Shown here: piece by piece, positions 8,231 to 16,394 of the stretch
Layout: each line of letters begins with the position of its first letter
How positions within the stretch are numbered: the stretch's first letter is position 1
Source of the DNA: Ruminococcus flavefaciens
Lineage (GTDB): Bacteria > Bacillota > Clostridia > Oscillospirales > Ruminococcaceae
Length of the DNA stretch: 27,236 nucleotides
Reading direction: 5' to 3'
Assembly (NCBI GenBank): GCA_002310115.1
Contig: DBYI01000109.1
Location: 586 to 27,821, forward strand
Program-made: the position numbers and the translations under genes
Notes under the pieces: generated by a model
What the model was told of the DNA's origin: nothing
Seen by the model: the letters and a program-made list of their open reading frames with translations, nothing else
The model's database searches: none

Positions 8231-8709
8231 TAATCAGGAACACATACGGAGGATTGGAGTATCTCCGTAGAGGTTGTTTTTATGTTACAAATCATGCGAG
8301 AGCAATAGCACCAGGAGGCTTCGGTGTCAATTACACAGACGCAGATAGCTGTTATCAGAATATGTTGGCAATCAAACAGTTTTATCACAAGACTTCGGAT
8401 AATCCTTTACTGCACATAGTGGTATCTTATAGCAGCAGCGTAAATGACATATATACTGCAATTAGGTACAGTCAAAAGATTGCGAGCTACTTTAACGATT
8501 ATCAATACGCATATTGCACACATGCGAAAGATAGAGAATGTTCCTACTTTCATATGCACCTTATCATCAATTCAGTTTCTTATATTAACGGAAAGCTCAT
8601 CAGTAGCTGGTTTGGAAGAATGCACCAGTTCTGTGCCCATGTTGCGGCTATCACGCATCAGACAACATGGCTTTCTTTCAAAGATAAATCGAACGATTTT
8701 GAAGACTAA
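8215..8709 (+). CDS. Small relaxase (MobA/VirD2-like nuclease domain), probably truncated
   Basis: The 164-aa protein has the relaxase motif III 'HMHLIINSVSYINGK' (HxHxxxN type metal site) near its middle, preceded by 'LLHIVVSYSS' and an N-terminal region with Tyr residues ('GGLEYLRRG') where the nicking Tyr of MOBP relaxases sits. These enzymes nick oriT and lead the strand in conjugal transfer. Typical members are 300-500 aa, so only the catalytic part remains; the tail after the motif is short and unlike the usual long C-terminal domain. AGGAAG lies upstream of the ATG, which sits inside the end of the mobC frame. The element is, or was, mobilizable by a helper plasmid or ICE. Confidence 0.65.
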   Translation: MVDVIIIRNTYGGLEYLRRGCFYVTNHARAIAPGGFGVNYTDADSCYQNMLAIKQFYHKTSDNPLLHIVVSYSSSVNDIYTAIRYSQKIASYFNDYQYAYCTHAKDRECSYFHMHLIINSVSYINGKLISSWFGRMHQFCAHVAAITHQTTWLSFKDKSNDFED

Positions 8710-8859
8710 TAACTGCGACTTATAACACTTCTGCTATCATGTTATCAAGCTCAAAGCTTATATAGATATAAAGTAAGATAAGAAAAACTAAACTTGAATA
8801 GAAAAGCTAAGGAAACCTAATAATCCACTATTCATCAAACAGCAATAATGAAAAATCAT

Positions 8860-8879
8860 GGGCGCCCTTCGGGGCGTCC
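8860..8879. other. Stable UUCG-tetraloop hairpin
   Basis: GGGCGCCC-TTCG-GGGCGTCC forms an 8-bp stem (one G-T pair) with the extra-stable UUCG loop. There is no T run on the plus strand; on the minus strand a short T run comes 4 nt after the stem, so it may terminate leftward transcription. Confidence 0.6.
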
Positions 8880-9075
8880 GCTGTTGATGATGCTGCAAAT
8901 ACTGCGAAAGTTTCTTTCAAAATAAATAATCGCATACATTTGACTGCATTATCCGGATGATATAATATCTAAACGGGCGTTGAAATATAACCTATAGAGC
9001 GGTCTCGACTTAGTTTGCTGAATTAATCATTTCTTATATGTTGATGGTGATTATGTACATTTTAATCGAAACATA

Positions 9076-9104
9076 TTGCCAAAAAGATTTAATAATGGTA
9101 TAAT
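9076..9104 (+). promoter_or_regulatory. Promoter of the PLD-helicase/methyltransferase operon
   Basis: TTGCCA (9076-9081), 17-bp spacer, TATAAT (9099-9104): one mismatch to consensus. The leader to the ATG at 9173 would be about 60 nt. Confidence 0.8.
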
Positions 9105-9110
9105 ATCATT

Positions 9111-9139
9111 ATATAGCAATTTATAATATTTTGCTATAT
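9111..9139. promoter_or_regulatory. Inverted repeat, likely operator of the restriction operon
   Basis: Perfect 9-bp arms ATATAGCAA / TTGCTATAT separated by 11 bp (centre to centre about 20 bp, two helical turns) cover the predicted transcription start just behind the -10 box. This is the geometry expected for a dimeric repressor, though it could also fold in the leader RNA. No dedicated regulator gene is present in the island. Confidence 0.6.
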
Positions 9140-9172
9140 TACTTAAATGGGATATTTTCTTGGAGGTAGATT

Positions 9173-12100
9173 ATGGCTTCAATTATTGATAATCGAAATA
9201 AAACAATGCTAGAATCCTTGAGAAATTCACTTAAGCAATCTGATCGAGTTGATATATTAACAGCATTTTTCTATTTCTCCGGATTTAATGAATTAGCAGA
9301 TGATTTAAAAGACAAAAAAATACGGATCTTAATTGGCATGGCAATTGATCCAGGTGCTATTGATGAGCTTAGTCGTGCTATAGCTGAAGATCCTTCTGAA
9401 GATTTAAATCTATATGCTGTAAAAAGATTTAGCTCAAAGAATAATTCTGAAAAGAAAAAAATATATATAAATAGCTTTGTTGATATGTTTAACAAGTCCA
9501 TGCTTGCAGAACAATTTGATTCTCAAGAAAGCCAAACTGTTTTCAAAATGTTTCTTAATAAAATAAATGACGGTTCTTTAGAAATAAGAATGACCGCTAA
9601 TCAAGAGCACGGAAAAGCGTATATTCTAACACATAAACCCGAATACTCTTGCTTTGGGGAACAAAAAGGAATAGTATTTCATGGCTCATCCAATTTTACA
9701 TATAATGGACTTTGCGGACAAGGAGAGCTTAATGCACCAAGTAGAGATAATGATGAATACGACGAGTACCTGAACTATTTTGATGAATTATGGAATGATA
9801 GTAAAACAACCGATATTTGTGTCAAAAATGGTAATGATGATTTTCAGAATGAACTAAAAAAGAAACTTTGGATATTTGCGACACCCCTTCCATATCATAT
9901 TTATATTCGTATTCTATATGAAATGTATGATTCCGTAGAAAGAAATCCAGTTTTTACCCCATACGATATAACAAATGGAAAATTTTCAAATTTAAAGTAT
10001 CAAATAGATGCAATTAAATATGGCGTGGATTGCATTAATAAGAACAATGGCGTTATAATTGCCGATGTAGTTGGTCTCGGTAAATCGGTTATAGCTTCTG
10101 CTATTGCTCGAAATCTTGATATGAAGAAAACAGTTATTATTGCCCCTCCACATCTTTATGACCAATGGGTAGAATATCAACAAGATTTCGGATTACGTGG
10201 AGTAATAGTTTATAGTAGTGGAAAAATAGAAGAAGCATATAGTAAATTTGCAAATGATTCTGATCCAATACTGTATATCATTGATGAAGCTCATAGATAT
10301 AGAAACGAGATAAGTTATACATATCAGTGGTTACATCAACTTACAAGGTCTAATACTGAGAATAAGGTTATTCTGTTGACTGCGACACCATATAACAATA
10401 GACCACAAGACCTATTTGCTCTTATAAAACTTTTCCAAACACCAAGTCGTTCAACTATTAATACTGTTGATAATTTAAGCATTAGATTTCATGAGTTGAT
10501 AGCAAGATACAACAAGCTTGAAAAAGAAGGAAAAAAGAATCTTTCTGATGAAATTAAAAGCGAACTAGATGTGCTAAGCCAACAGTTAAGAGTAATAATT
10601 GATCCTGTAATTGTACGTCGTAGTCGAATAGATTTAAAAGAAATTGAGGAATATGCTCAAGACTTGAAAATACAAGGAATACAGTTTCCTGAAGTTGTTG
10701 GTCCTGATTTAGTAGAATATGACCTTGGAAGCATCCGGGAGTTATATTTGTCAACACTTGATAAGTTGAGCAATCAGTTTATTTGTGCTCGATATAATCC
10801 ATCAAGTTATTTGGTTAACGTTAAGGAGTTTAACGACAAATATGGTGAATTATTCAACGAGATGAATATCCAGCAATTCCAGAGAAATTTAGCAAAGTTC
10901 ATACAAAGATTATTGGTTATGAGATTTGAAAGCTCCAAAGCAGCTTTTAAGTCTACTTTGACTAATATTCTTGCCTCATATGAGAATATCGTTAGATGGT
11001 GGGAGAAGGGGTATGTTCCAATAAAAAAGAGCGGTTCACTTCCTGATCCTGATGATGATGAAATACAGGAAATATTTGATGAGATAAACAGCTTAAGCGA
11101 CGAGCCTATAGATGTTGAAAAAATAAAGAAGAAAGCAATTCCTTTTGCAAAAGAATTATTTAAAGAAGAATATGTCAAAGATGTAAAAAGTGATATTGCA
11201 CTTCTTAATGATATATATAATCAGTGGTTTGAATTTGAAATTATTGGTGATGATCCCAAATATGATGAAGTTAAAGATAAAATATCGCGATTACTAAATG
11301 AAAACCAACAAAGGAAAATAGTTGTTTTCTCATCATTTTCAGACACAGCTGAGTATGTGTATGAACGTTTAGCAGACGATGGATTTAGAGTATTAATATA
11401 TACTGGAAAAGCTTCAAGAACGGATAGAGAAATAGTAAGACAAAACTTTGACGCTTCATATCCAATGGATAATCAACAAAATGAATATGATATAATTGTT
11501 GCTACAGATGCCCTCAGTGAAGGATTTAACCTAAACAGGGCAGGAGTCATAATCAATTATGATATTCCATATAACCCAACAAGAGTAGTTCAACGAATAG
11601 GTCGTATAAATAGAATAAATAAAAAGATGTTTGATGAAATCCTCATTCTGAACTTCTTCCCAACTGATATTGGTGAACAGAATACACTGATAAAAGGAAT
11701 ATCAACTTTGAAAATGCTTCTAATAAATAACATTGTCGGTAGCGACACACGCACCCTTACTCCTGACGAAACTTTACAAAGTTATTTTAAATCTCAATAT
11801 GATGAAGCTAATAATGAAAATAATGAAAAAAGTTGGGATAACATCCATAGAAACATTTATAATTCAATTAAGAATAATACGACACTAATTGATTCTGCAT
11901 TAAAAATACCTGAGAGAGCTAGAATAGTCCGTAAAGGACAAGCCGAACTATGTGCAATTTCTTTTGCTAAGAGAGGTAATAATACCTTATTTGCAATTGC
12001 ATCATCAGATGATGCTAAAGCACAAATTGTAGCCCCAGAAAGAGTGTTAGGTCTCTTTAAAGCAGATATTGAAGAGAAGGGGTTTAAGTATGATCAAGAA

Positions 12101-12463
12101 CTGGATAGAAAGTTTGAGATACTGCGTGACGAAATAAAGAAACCCTACGCAAAAATCAATATGGACAAGCGAAGAAGCAAAGCCATAAGTAATCTCGAAC
12201 AGTTAAAGGCTATTTGCTTAAGTGAGAAGGATTACATCACAGACTTAATTGAAGTTATAAAAAAATATGATGATCTTAGTGACGGTGAATTGAAATACCT
12301 TGCTAATATAGATATTATTCCAAATAAAGCTAAAGATGTTATATATGAGATAAAGAAAGAAATACCTGTTCATTATATCATACAGATAAAACAGAAGGTT
12401 GAATCAATTGATGCTCAAACAGAGATTATCATGTTTACGGAGGATTTAAGAAATGATAACTGA
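9173..12463 (+). CDS. PLD-nuclease and SNF2-type helicase fusion protein
   Basis: The 1096-aa protein has an N-terminal phospholipase-D-like nuclease domain (about 1-210): one HxK motif (H146, K148) plus 'GSSNFTYNGL'. A single HKD motif means it would act as a dimer. A superfamily 2 helicase follows, with Walker A 'GLGKS' (K304), DEAH box 'IIDEAHRY' (D371), 'LLTATPYNN', the C-terminal lobe from about 719 ('VVFSSFSDTAEYVYERL') and motif VI 'QRIGRINR' at about 806. The last 230 residues are unassigned. It overlaps the methyltransferase gene by 11 nt, so the two products are probably made together and act as the cleavage/translocation and modification halves of a restriction system. TGGAGG precedes the ATG. 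A role in phage defence is inferred. Confidence 0.9.
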   Translation: MASIIDNRNKTMLESLRNSLKQSDRVDILTAFFYFSGFNELADDLKDKKIRILIGMAIDPGAIDELSRAIAEDPSEDLNLYAVKRFSSKNNSEKKKIYINSFVDMFNKSMLAEQFDSQESQTVFKMFLNKINDGSLEIRMTANQEHGKAYILTHKPEYSCFGEQKGIVFHGSSNFTYNGLCGQGELNAPSRDNDEYDEYLNYFDELWNDSKTTDICVKNGNDDFQNELKKKLWIFATPLPYHIYIRILYEMYDSVERNPVFTPYDITNGKFSNLKYQIDAIKYGVDCINKNNGVIIADVVGLGKSVIASAIARNLDMKKTVIIAPPHLYDQWVEYQQDFGLRGVIVYSSGKIEEAYSKFANDSDPILYIIDEAHRYRNEISYTYQWLHQLTRSNTENKVILLTATPYNNRPQDLFALIKLFQTPSRSTINTVDNLSIRFHELIARYNKLEKEGKKNLSDEIKSELDVLSQQLRVIIDPVIVRRSRIDLKEIEEYAQDLKIQGIQFPEVVGPDLVEYDLGSIRELYLSTLDKLSNQFICARYNPSSYLVNVKEFNDKYGELFNEMNIQQFQRNLAKFIQRLLVMRFESSKAAFKSTLTNILASYENIVRWWEKGYVPIKKSGSLPDPDDDEIQEIFDEINSLSDEPIDVEKIKKKAIPFAKELFKEEYVKDVKSDIALLNDIYNQWFEFEIIGDDPKYDEVKDKISRLLNENQQRKIVVFSSFSDTAEYVYERLADDGFRVLIYTGKASRTDREIVRQNFDASYPMDNQQNEYDIIVATDALSEGFNLNRAGVIINYDIPYNPTRVVQRIGRINRINKKMFDEILILNFFPTDIGEQNTLIKGISTLKMLLINNIVGSDTRTLTPDETLQSYFKSQYDEANNENNEKSWDNIHRNIYNSIKNNTTLIDSALKIPERARIVRKGQAELCAISFAKRGNNTLFAIASSDDAKAQIVAPERVLGLFKADIEEKGFKYDQELDRKFEILRDEIKKPYAKINMDKRRSKAISNLEQLKAICLSEKDYITDLIEVIKKYDDLSDGELKYLANIDIIPNKAKDVIYEIKKEIPVHYIIQIKQKVESIDAQTEIIMFTEDLRNDN

Positions 12464-15400
12464 TAAAGAAGCAGATCTGATTATAAAAGATGTCTATAAC
12501 ATTGATAACTACGAATTCCTTATTAATGATATCCTTCTTCCAGATTACCGAAGGGATAAGCATTCTGTTGAATACGATAATGATTATTTTTCTTCGGTAA
12601 CATACTTAGGAGAATCAATAGAATGTGAAGTAGCTGTATTTGAAGTCTACCTCAATGAAGACTGCCAAAACCGACGTGTTGCTATTACTCAATCAATGTT
12701 TCGAATCCTAAAAAATCAGGCTATAAATAATGCATTAGTTTCTTTTGTGAATGCGGACAAAAACAATTTTCGTATTTCTCTTTTAACAAGCAAATATGAG
12801 TATGACGGTAATAAAATAGTAAAGGTTCTTTCGAACCCACGACGTTTTTCCTATAGCCTTGGTCGAAAAACCAAAACGAAGACAGCATACAAATTTCTCA
12901 TATCTAAAGGAAAAGTCAATACTCTCGATGAACTTATTTCGCGTTTCTCCGTGGAAGTTGTAAACAAGCAGTTTTATACTGAAATCTCAACCGCATTTAC
13001 AGAACTTGTCGGTGGAGAAAGGAACGGAAAAAAATACAAAAATCAGCTTTCTATATTTGGCGTTGAAGATCATAACAAATATGCCGAATTTGGAGTACGC
13101 CTGATAGGCCGTATTATGTTCTGTTGGTTTTTAAAAGAAAAGCGCAGTATAAATGGCATCTCTCTTGTTCCTAAGGATTGGCTATCTCGAAAAACAATTG
13201 AAAGCAATGAAAACTATTATCATCAAACATTGGAACCATTATTCTTTGAACTTTTGAATACTCCTCATAATCGTCGAAAAACAGAATACGTGAATGAAGA
13301 GGCTGATAAAGTTCCATATCTTAATGGCGGTTTATTCAATCCGCATGATGATGATAGATATGAATATGATCCAGTTAATTTTTCTGGGAAAATTGGAAAT
13401 GCAGAAATTCCCAATGAATGGTTCCTTAATCTTTATAATGTACTAAATGAATATAATTTTACTGTTGATGAAAATACAGCATATGATATTGAACTCTCAA
13501 TTGATCCTGAAATGCTTGGTCGTATTTTTGAAAATCTTTTAGCTGAGATTAATCCTGAAACTGGCGAAAACGCTAAGAAAAATACCGGTAGCTTTTATAC
13601 ACCTCGAGATATAGTTGACTATATGGTTGACAGCAGTATATGCGAATATCTGAAGAATAAAACAAATATATCGGAAGCAAGAATTAACGCTCTCATTACA
13701 TACGGAATTGAAGGAGACGAATTGGCAGTATTTACAGATAATGAGAAAAAAGAAATTTTTGATGCTTTATATACAATAACTGTTATTGATCCAGCTTGTG
13801 GATCAGGAGCATTCCCAATAGGCATGCTACAGAAAATAGTATACATATTTGAAAGAATTGATCCAAAAGCAAAAATGTGGTTAGCATATCAATTAAAATC
13901 AGCAGATATCTTGTTGCAGAAGAAAATAAAATCCGAATTCAAAGAATATTCTTATGATTATATTCGCAAATTGACAGTAATTAAAAATTCAATTTTCGGC
14001 GTGGATATTCAATCCATAGCTGTAGAGATTTCACGCTTACGTTGTTTTCTATCTCTCATTATTGAAGAGCAGGTTGATGACTCAAAAGAAAACAGAGGTA
14101 TCACTCCTCTTCCTAATCTTGAATTCAAATTCATTACTGCTAATTCTCTTAAGAAACTGCCTGATGGCACAGAATCAGAAAAATATGTGTTTGGTGAAAA
14201 TCATCTCTCTCTATTTGAGGATAATAAACAAATAGATGACCTTAAGGCTGTGAGGGAAAATTACTTTAATTCTAATATTGATGAGCGTCAAAGCTTGCAG
14301 ACTGAGTTTTATCGAATTCAAAAGAATATGATGCAATTTGTTTACCAGAACCATAGTAAAACAGAAAAATATAAAGCTCTTTGTACTTGGGAGCCTTTTG
14401 AAAACGAAAGCACCGAATGGTTTGATCCTGAGTGGATGTTTGGAGTAAAAAATGGGTTTGATATAGTAATTGGAAATCCACCTTATGGTGTTACATACTA
14501 TAAAGATGATAAAAAATATCTTAAAGGCAGATTTCCATATGTTCCAGATTATGAATCAGCAGATTTTTTCCTTGATTGCGCTCATACTTTTATGAATCCA
14601 AACAGCATTGTATGTTACATTATTCCTAATATGTTTTTGATCAATACAAATGCTAAAAAATTCAGAATTCATCTTGCTTCCACATATGGAATAAAACGCA
14701 TTGACAACTTATCTAGCTTTTCAGTATTTGAAAGTGCAAGTGTACGGAATTCGATCGTTTTATTCTCATGCATCTCTAAAACTGAAGGTATAATGAAAGA
14801 TATACGAAGTTTAGATGATTTGAAAGGTGAATCTAAAACTGTAAATATCAACTTTGATGTATTATCAGATAATGTGGATAATTGGCTAAATATTCTTCTA
14901 ATCGATGAGTCAGTTAAAATGTTAATTGATAAAATCACCGCAAACTCAAAACCATTAGTAGATTATTGTAATATTTCACAAGGTTTAATTCCATACGACA
15001 AATATAGAGGACATTCACCGGAAACCATAAAAAATAAAATTTGGAACGCTTCATATCAAAAAGATGAAACCTTCAGAAAAGAGCTAAGAGGCAAAGATGT
15101 TGAGCGTTATTCTTTGAAATGGAATGGTAAAGATTGGTTGAGCTATGGAGAGTGGCTCGCTGCTCCACGAAGAAAAGAATTCTTCACTGAAGAACGCATT
15201 CTTGTAAGGGAAATAACTAATCCTCGAATACTTGCCACTTTTACAGAAGAAGAGTATTATAATACTCCATCAATTATTAACTGTATTGAATTCAAAGTAG
15301 ATCCATTATATTTATTAGGAATTCTAAATTCAAAGTTATTTACATTCTATCATTTTTCATCATCTCCAAAAGCAAATAAAGGATTATTCCCCAAAATACT

Positions 15401-15596
15401 TGTAGCAGATGTTAGAAAAATGCCTATAAAAATTAATGCCTCTTTATGTTCCTCAATGGTGGCCCTAGTCAGGAAAATCCTTCAAGAGTATTCCTCTGAT
15501 TTGGATTCTCAAATAGATCGTTTAGTTTATAATATATATGGGCTGACCAATGAAGAAATAGAACTTGTTGAAACGAGCATAGAATCATATAAATAA
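12453..15596 (+). CDS. N6-adenine DNA methyltransferase (Eco57I-like), with target recognition region
   Basis: The 1047-aa enzyme would transfer a methyl group from S-adenosylmethionine to adenine N6 in a specific site. Motif I is 'DPACGSGAFPIGML' (D446) and the catalytic motif IV is 'NPPYG' (N675-Y678), the gamma-class order. 'NTGSFYTPRDIVDYMV' just before motif I is typical of HsdM and type IIG enzymes. Residues 1-430 are an N-terminal region without a recognised PD-(D/E)XK or HNH nuclease signature; residues from about 830 are the likely target recognition domain ('LRGKDVERYSLKW', 'NCIEFKVDPLYLLGILNSKL'). It overlaps the PLD-helicase gene, so cleavage is probably supplied by that partner. 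Length is typical for BREX PglX or type ISP methylase parts, but no PglZ or BrxC is nearby. Confidence 0.92.
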   Translation: MITDKEADLIIKDVYNIDNYEFLINDILLPDYRRDKHSVEYDNDYFSSVTYLGESIECEVAVFEVYLNEDCQNRRVAITQSMFRILKNQAINNALVSFVNADKNNFRISLLTSKYEYDGNKIVKVLSNPRRFSYSLGRKTKTKTAYKFLISKGKVNTLDELISRFSVEVVNKQFYTEISTAFTELVGGERNGKKYKNQLSIFGVEDHNKYAEFGVRLIGRIMFCWFLKEKRSINGISLVPKDWLSRKTIESNENYYHQTLEPLFFELLNTPHNRRKTEYVNEEADKVPYLNGGLFNPHDDDRYEYDPVNFSGKIGNAEIPNEWFLNLYNVLNEYNFTVDENTAYDIELSIDPEMLGRIFENLLAEINPETGENAKKNTGSFYTPRDIVDYMVDSSICEYLKNKTNISEARINALITYGIEGDELAVFTDNEKKEIFDALYTITVIDPACGSGAFPIGMLQKIVYIFERIDPKAKMWLAYQLKSADILLQKKIKSEFKEYSYDYIRKLTVIKNSIFGVDIQSIAVEISRLRCFLSLIIEEQVDDSKENRGITPLPNLEFKFITANSLKKLPDGTESEKYVFGENHLSLFEDNKQIDDLKAVRENYFNSNIDERQSLQTEFYRIQKNMMQFVYQNHSKTEKYKALCTWEPFENESTEWFDPEWMFGVKNGFDIVIGNPPYGVTYYKDDKKYLKGRFPYVPDYESADFFLDCAHTFMNPNSIVCYIIPNMFLINTNAKKFRIHLASTYGIKRIDNLSSFSVFESASVRNSIVLFSCISKTEGIMKDIRSLDDLKGESKTVNINFDVLSDNVDNWLNILLIDESVKMLIDKITANSKPLVDYCNISQGLIPYDKYRGHSPETIKNKIWNASYQKDETFRKELRGKDVERYSLKWNGKDWLSYGEWLAAPRRKEFFTEERILVREITNPRILATFTEEEYYNTPSIINCIEFKVDPLYLLGILNSKLFTFYHFSSSPKANKGLFPKILVADVRKMPIKINASLCSSMVALVRKILQEYSSDLDSQIDRLVYNIYGLTNEEIELVETSIESYK

Positions 15597-15598
15597 CA

Positions 15599-15626
15599 AT
15601 CGGGGCTTCGCGCCCCGATCCTTTTA
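15599..15626 (+). terminator. Terminator after the methyltransferase gene
   Basis: ATCGGGGC / GCCCCGAT stem (8 bp, 5-nt loop) followed by CCTTTT, 3 bp after the stop codon. Confidence 0.85.
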
Positions 15627-15667
15627 ATATGAAATATTTTTAAAACAATGCGTGTGAGGAGGTCGTT

Positions 15668-16141
15668 ATGTCTAAGATAAAAATTGCGGATTTTTACTAT
15701 GGAGCTGTGCTTTCGATGCTATTCAGTCATAACATCAAGCCGGCACTTATCGAAAATGGAAGTGACCGACAGGTTTATGATTTCACTACCAACAAAGCTA
15801 AATTCACTTTATTTGTCAAGTATCGTTCGGAAAAGGTTGAGACAAAGAAAGACGGTTACAGTAGCTGGAACTTTAACCTCAAAAATGATATGGCAGAACT
15901 CTCAAAGTATCTTGATGATGGCAAAAATCTTATTCTTGCTTTAGTTTGCGGATCTGATGATCTTGGTGAAAGTGAACTTGCTATATTGGATAGTAATGAT
16001 ATAAGCTGGCTGATGTTCAATAATAAGAGTACTATTACTATTAGTCGCAAGAAAAGTGAAAAGGCTTTCAGGATTGCAAACGGTGGCAGTAGAGAAGGGG
16101 CATATCCGATAAAGTGTAATCGGTACGAGGAACTCTTCTAA
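15668..16141 (+). CDS. 157-aa protein of unknown function associated with the restriction genes
   Basis: I do not recognise a named family. The protein is soluble, without signal peptide or membrane segment, and mixed alpha/beta in pattern. The central 'VYDFTTNKAKFTLFVKYRSEK' and 'LALVCGSDDLGESELAILD' look like beta-strands of a compact domain; a nuclease-like core is possible but no complete PD-(D/E)XK motif set is visible. A strong ribosome site (GAGGAGGT) precedes the ATG. A terminator separates it from the methyltransferase and I see no clear promoter, so expression may depend on read-through. Same strand and position suggest it is an accessory of the restriction module, for example a specificity, control or anti-restriction factor. 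That role is inference only. Confidence 0.75.
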   Translation: MSKIKIADFYYGAVLSMLFSHNIKPALIENGSDRQVYDFTTNKAKFTLFVKYRSEKVETKKDGYSSWNFNLKNDMAELSKYLDDGKNLILALVCGSDDLGESELAILDSNDISWLMFNNKSTITISRKKSEKAFRIANGGSREGAYPIKCNRYEELF

Positions 16142-16220
16142 TCTTTTTGTCAGTTCGCTGGGGTGAACTGAATTAACCAGAACGGAAGACGAATTTTCCT
16201 TTGATATAAGATAATAGCAA

Positions 16221-16249
16221 GACCGCAGATGAATCTGCGGTCTTTTTAA
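16221..16249 (+). terminator. Strong rho-independent terminator
   Basis: GACCGCAGAT / ATCTGCGGTC palindrome followed by TTTTT. It closes the plus-strand module before the convergent ABC-3C operon. Confidence 0.9.
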
Positions 16250-16306
16250 TAACAAAAAGTCCTTACAGTTTCGGCTGTGAGGACTCTATTGTATTATTCA
16301 GATAAG
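16250..16306. repeat. Left copy of a ~55-bp hairpin repeat bracketing the ABC-3C operon
   Basis: It contains the stem AGTCCTTACAG / CTGTGAGGACT (16258-16285, one wobble pair) and then 'TTATTCAGATAA'. A near-identical sequence, in the same orientation, lies at 20228-20250 continued at 22080-22114, split by the IS. The stem may also terminate the minus-strand operon. Confidence 0.8.
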
Positions 16307-16394
16307 TACTTTTATACCATGTCAGTTAAGAATACAATGCTTTTTAGACTTCCTAAAGTAGAGCAAATTAATGAAATTACTCCATCTTGGGATA

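Larger units (their letters stand above)
8710..9172. other. 463-bp gene-free region upstream of the restriction genes
   Basis: No convincing ORF. It holds a UUCG-capped hairpin (8860-8879), a weaker promoter-like pair TTGACT (8940-8945) / TATAAT (8961-8966) with a poor 15-bp spacer, and then the promoter-operator of the next operon. An origin of transfer may lie here because the relaxase gene ends at its left edge, but I could not identify a nic site. Confidence 0.5.

Noticed and set aside
8444..8725. 93-aa plus-strand frame overlapping the relaxase gene
   Set aside because: It lies in another frame of the relaxase coding sequence and has no ribosome site or recognisable motif.
8940..8966. 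Second promoter (TTGACT / TATAAT) driving a small RNA upstream of the restriction operon
   Set aside because: The 15-bp spacer is poor and no RNA structure or terminator follows; mentioned only in the region note.
9173..15596. Calling the helicase-methylase pair DISARM or BREX
   Set aside because: No DrmA/DrmB, PglZ, BrxC or C5-methylase gene is present; only the PLD, helicase and N6-methylase functions are shared.
16151..16170. CAGTTC / GAACTG hairpin as the terminator of the 157-aa gene
   Set aside because: Short stem without a following T run; the strong terminator at 16221 is the better candidate.
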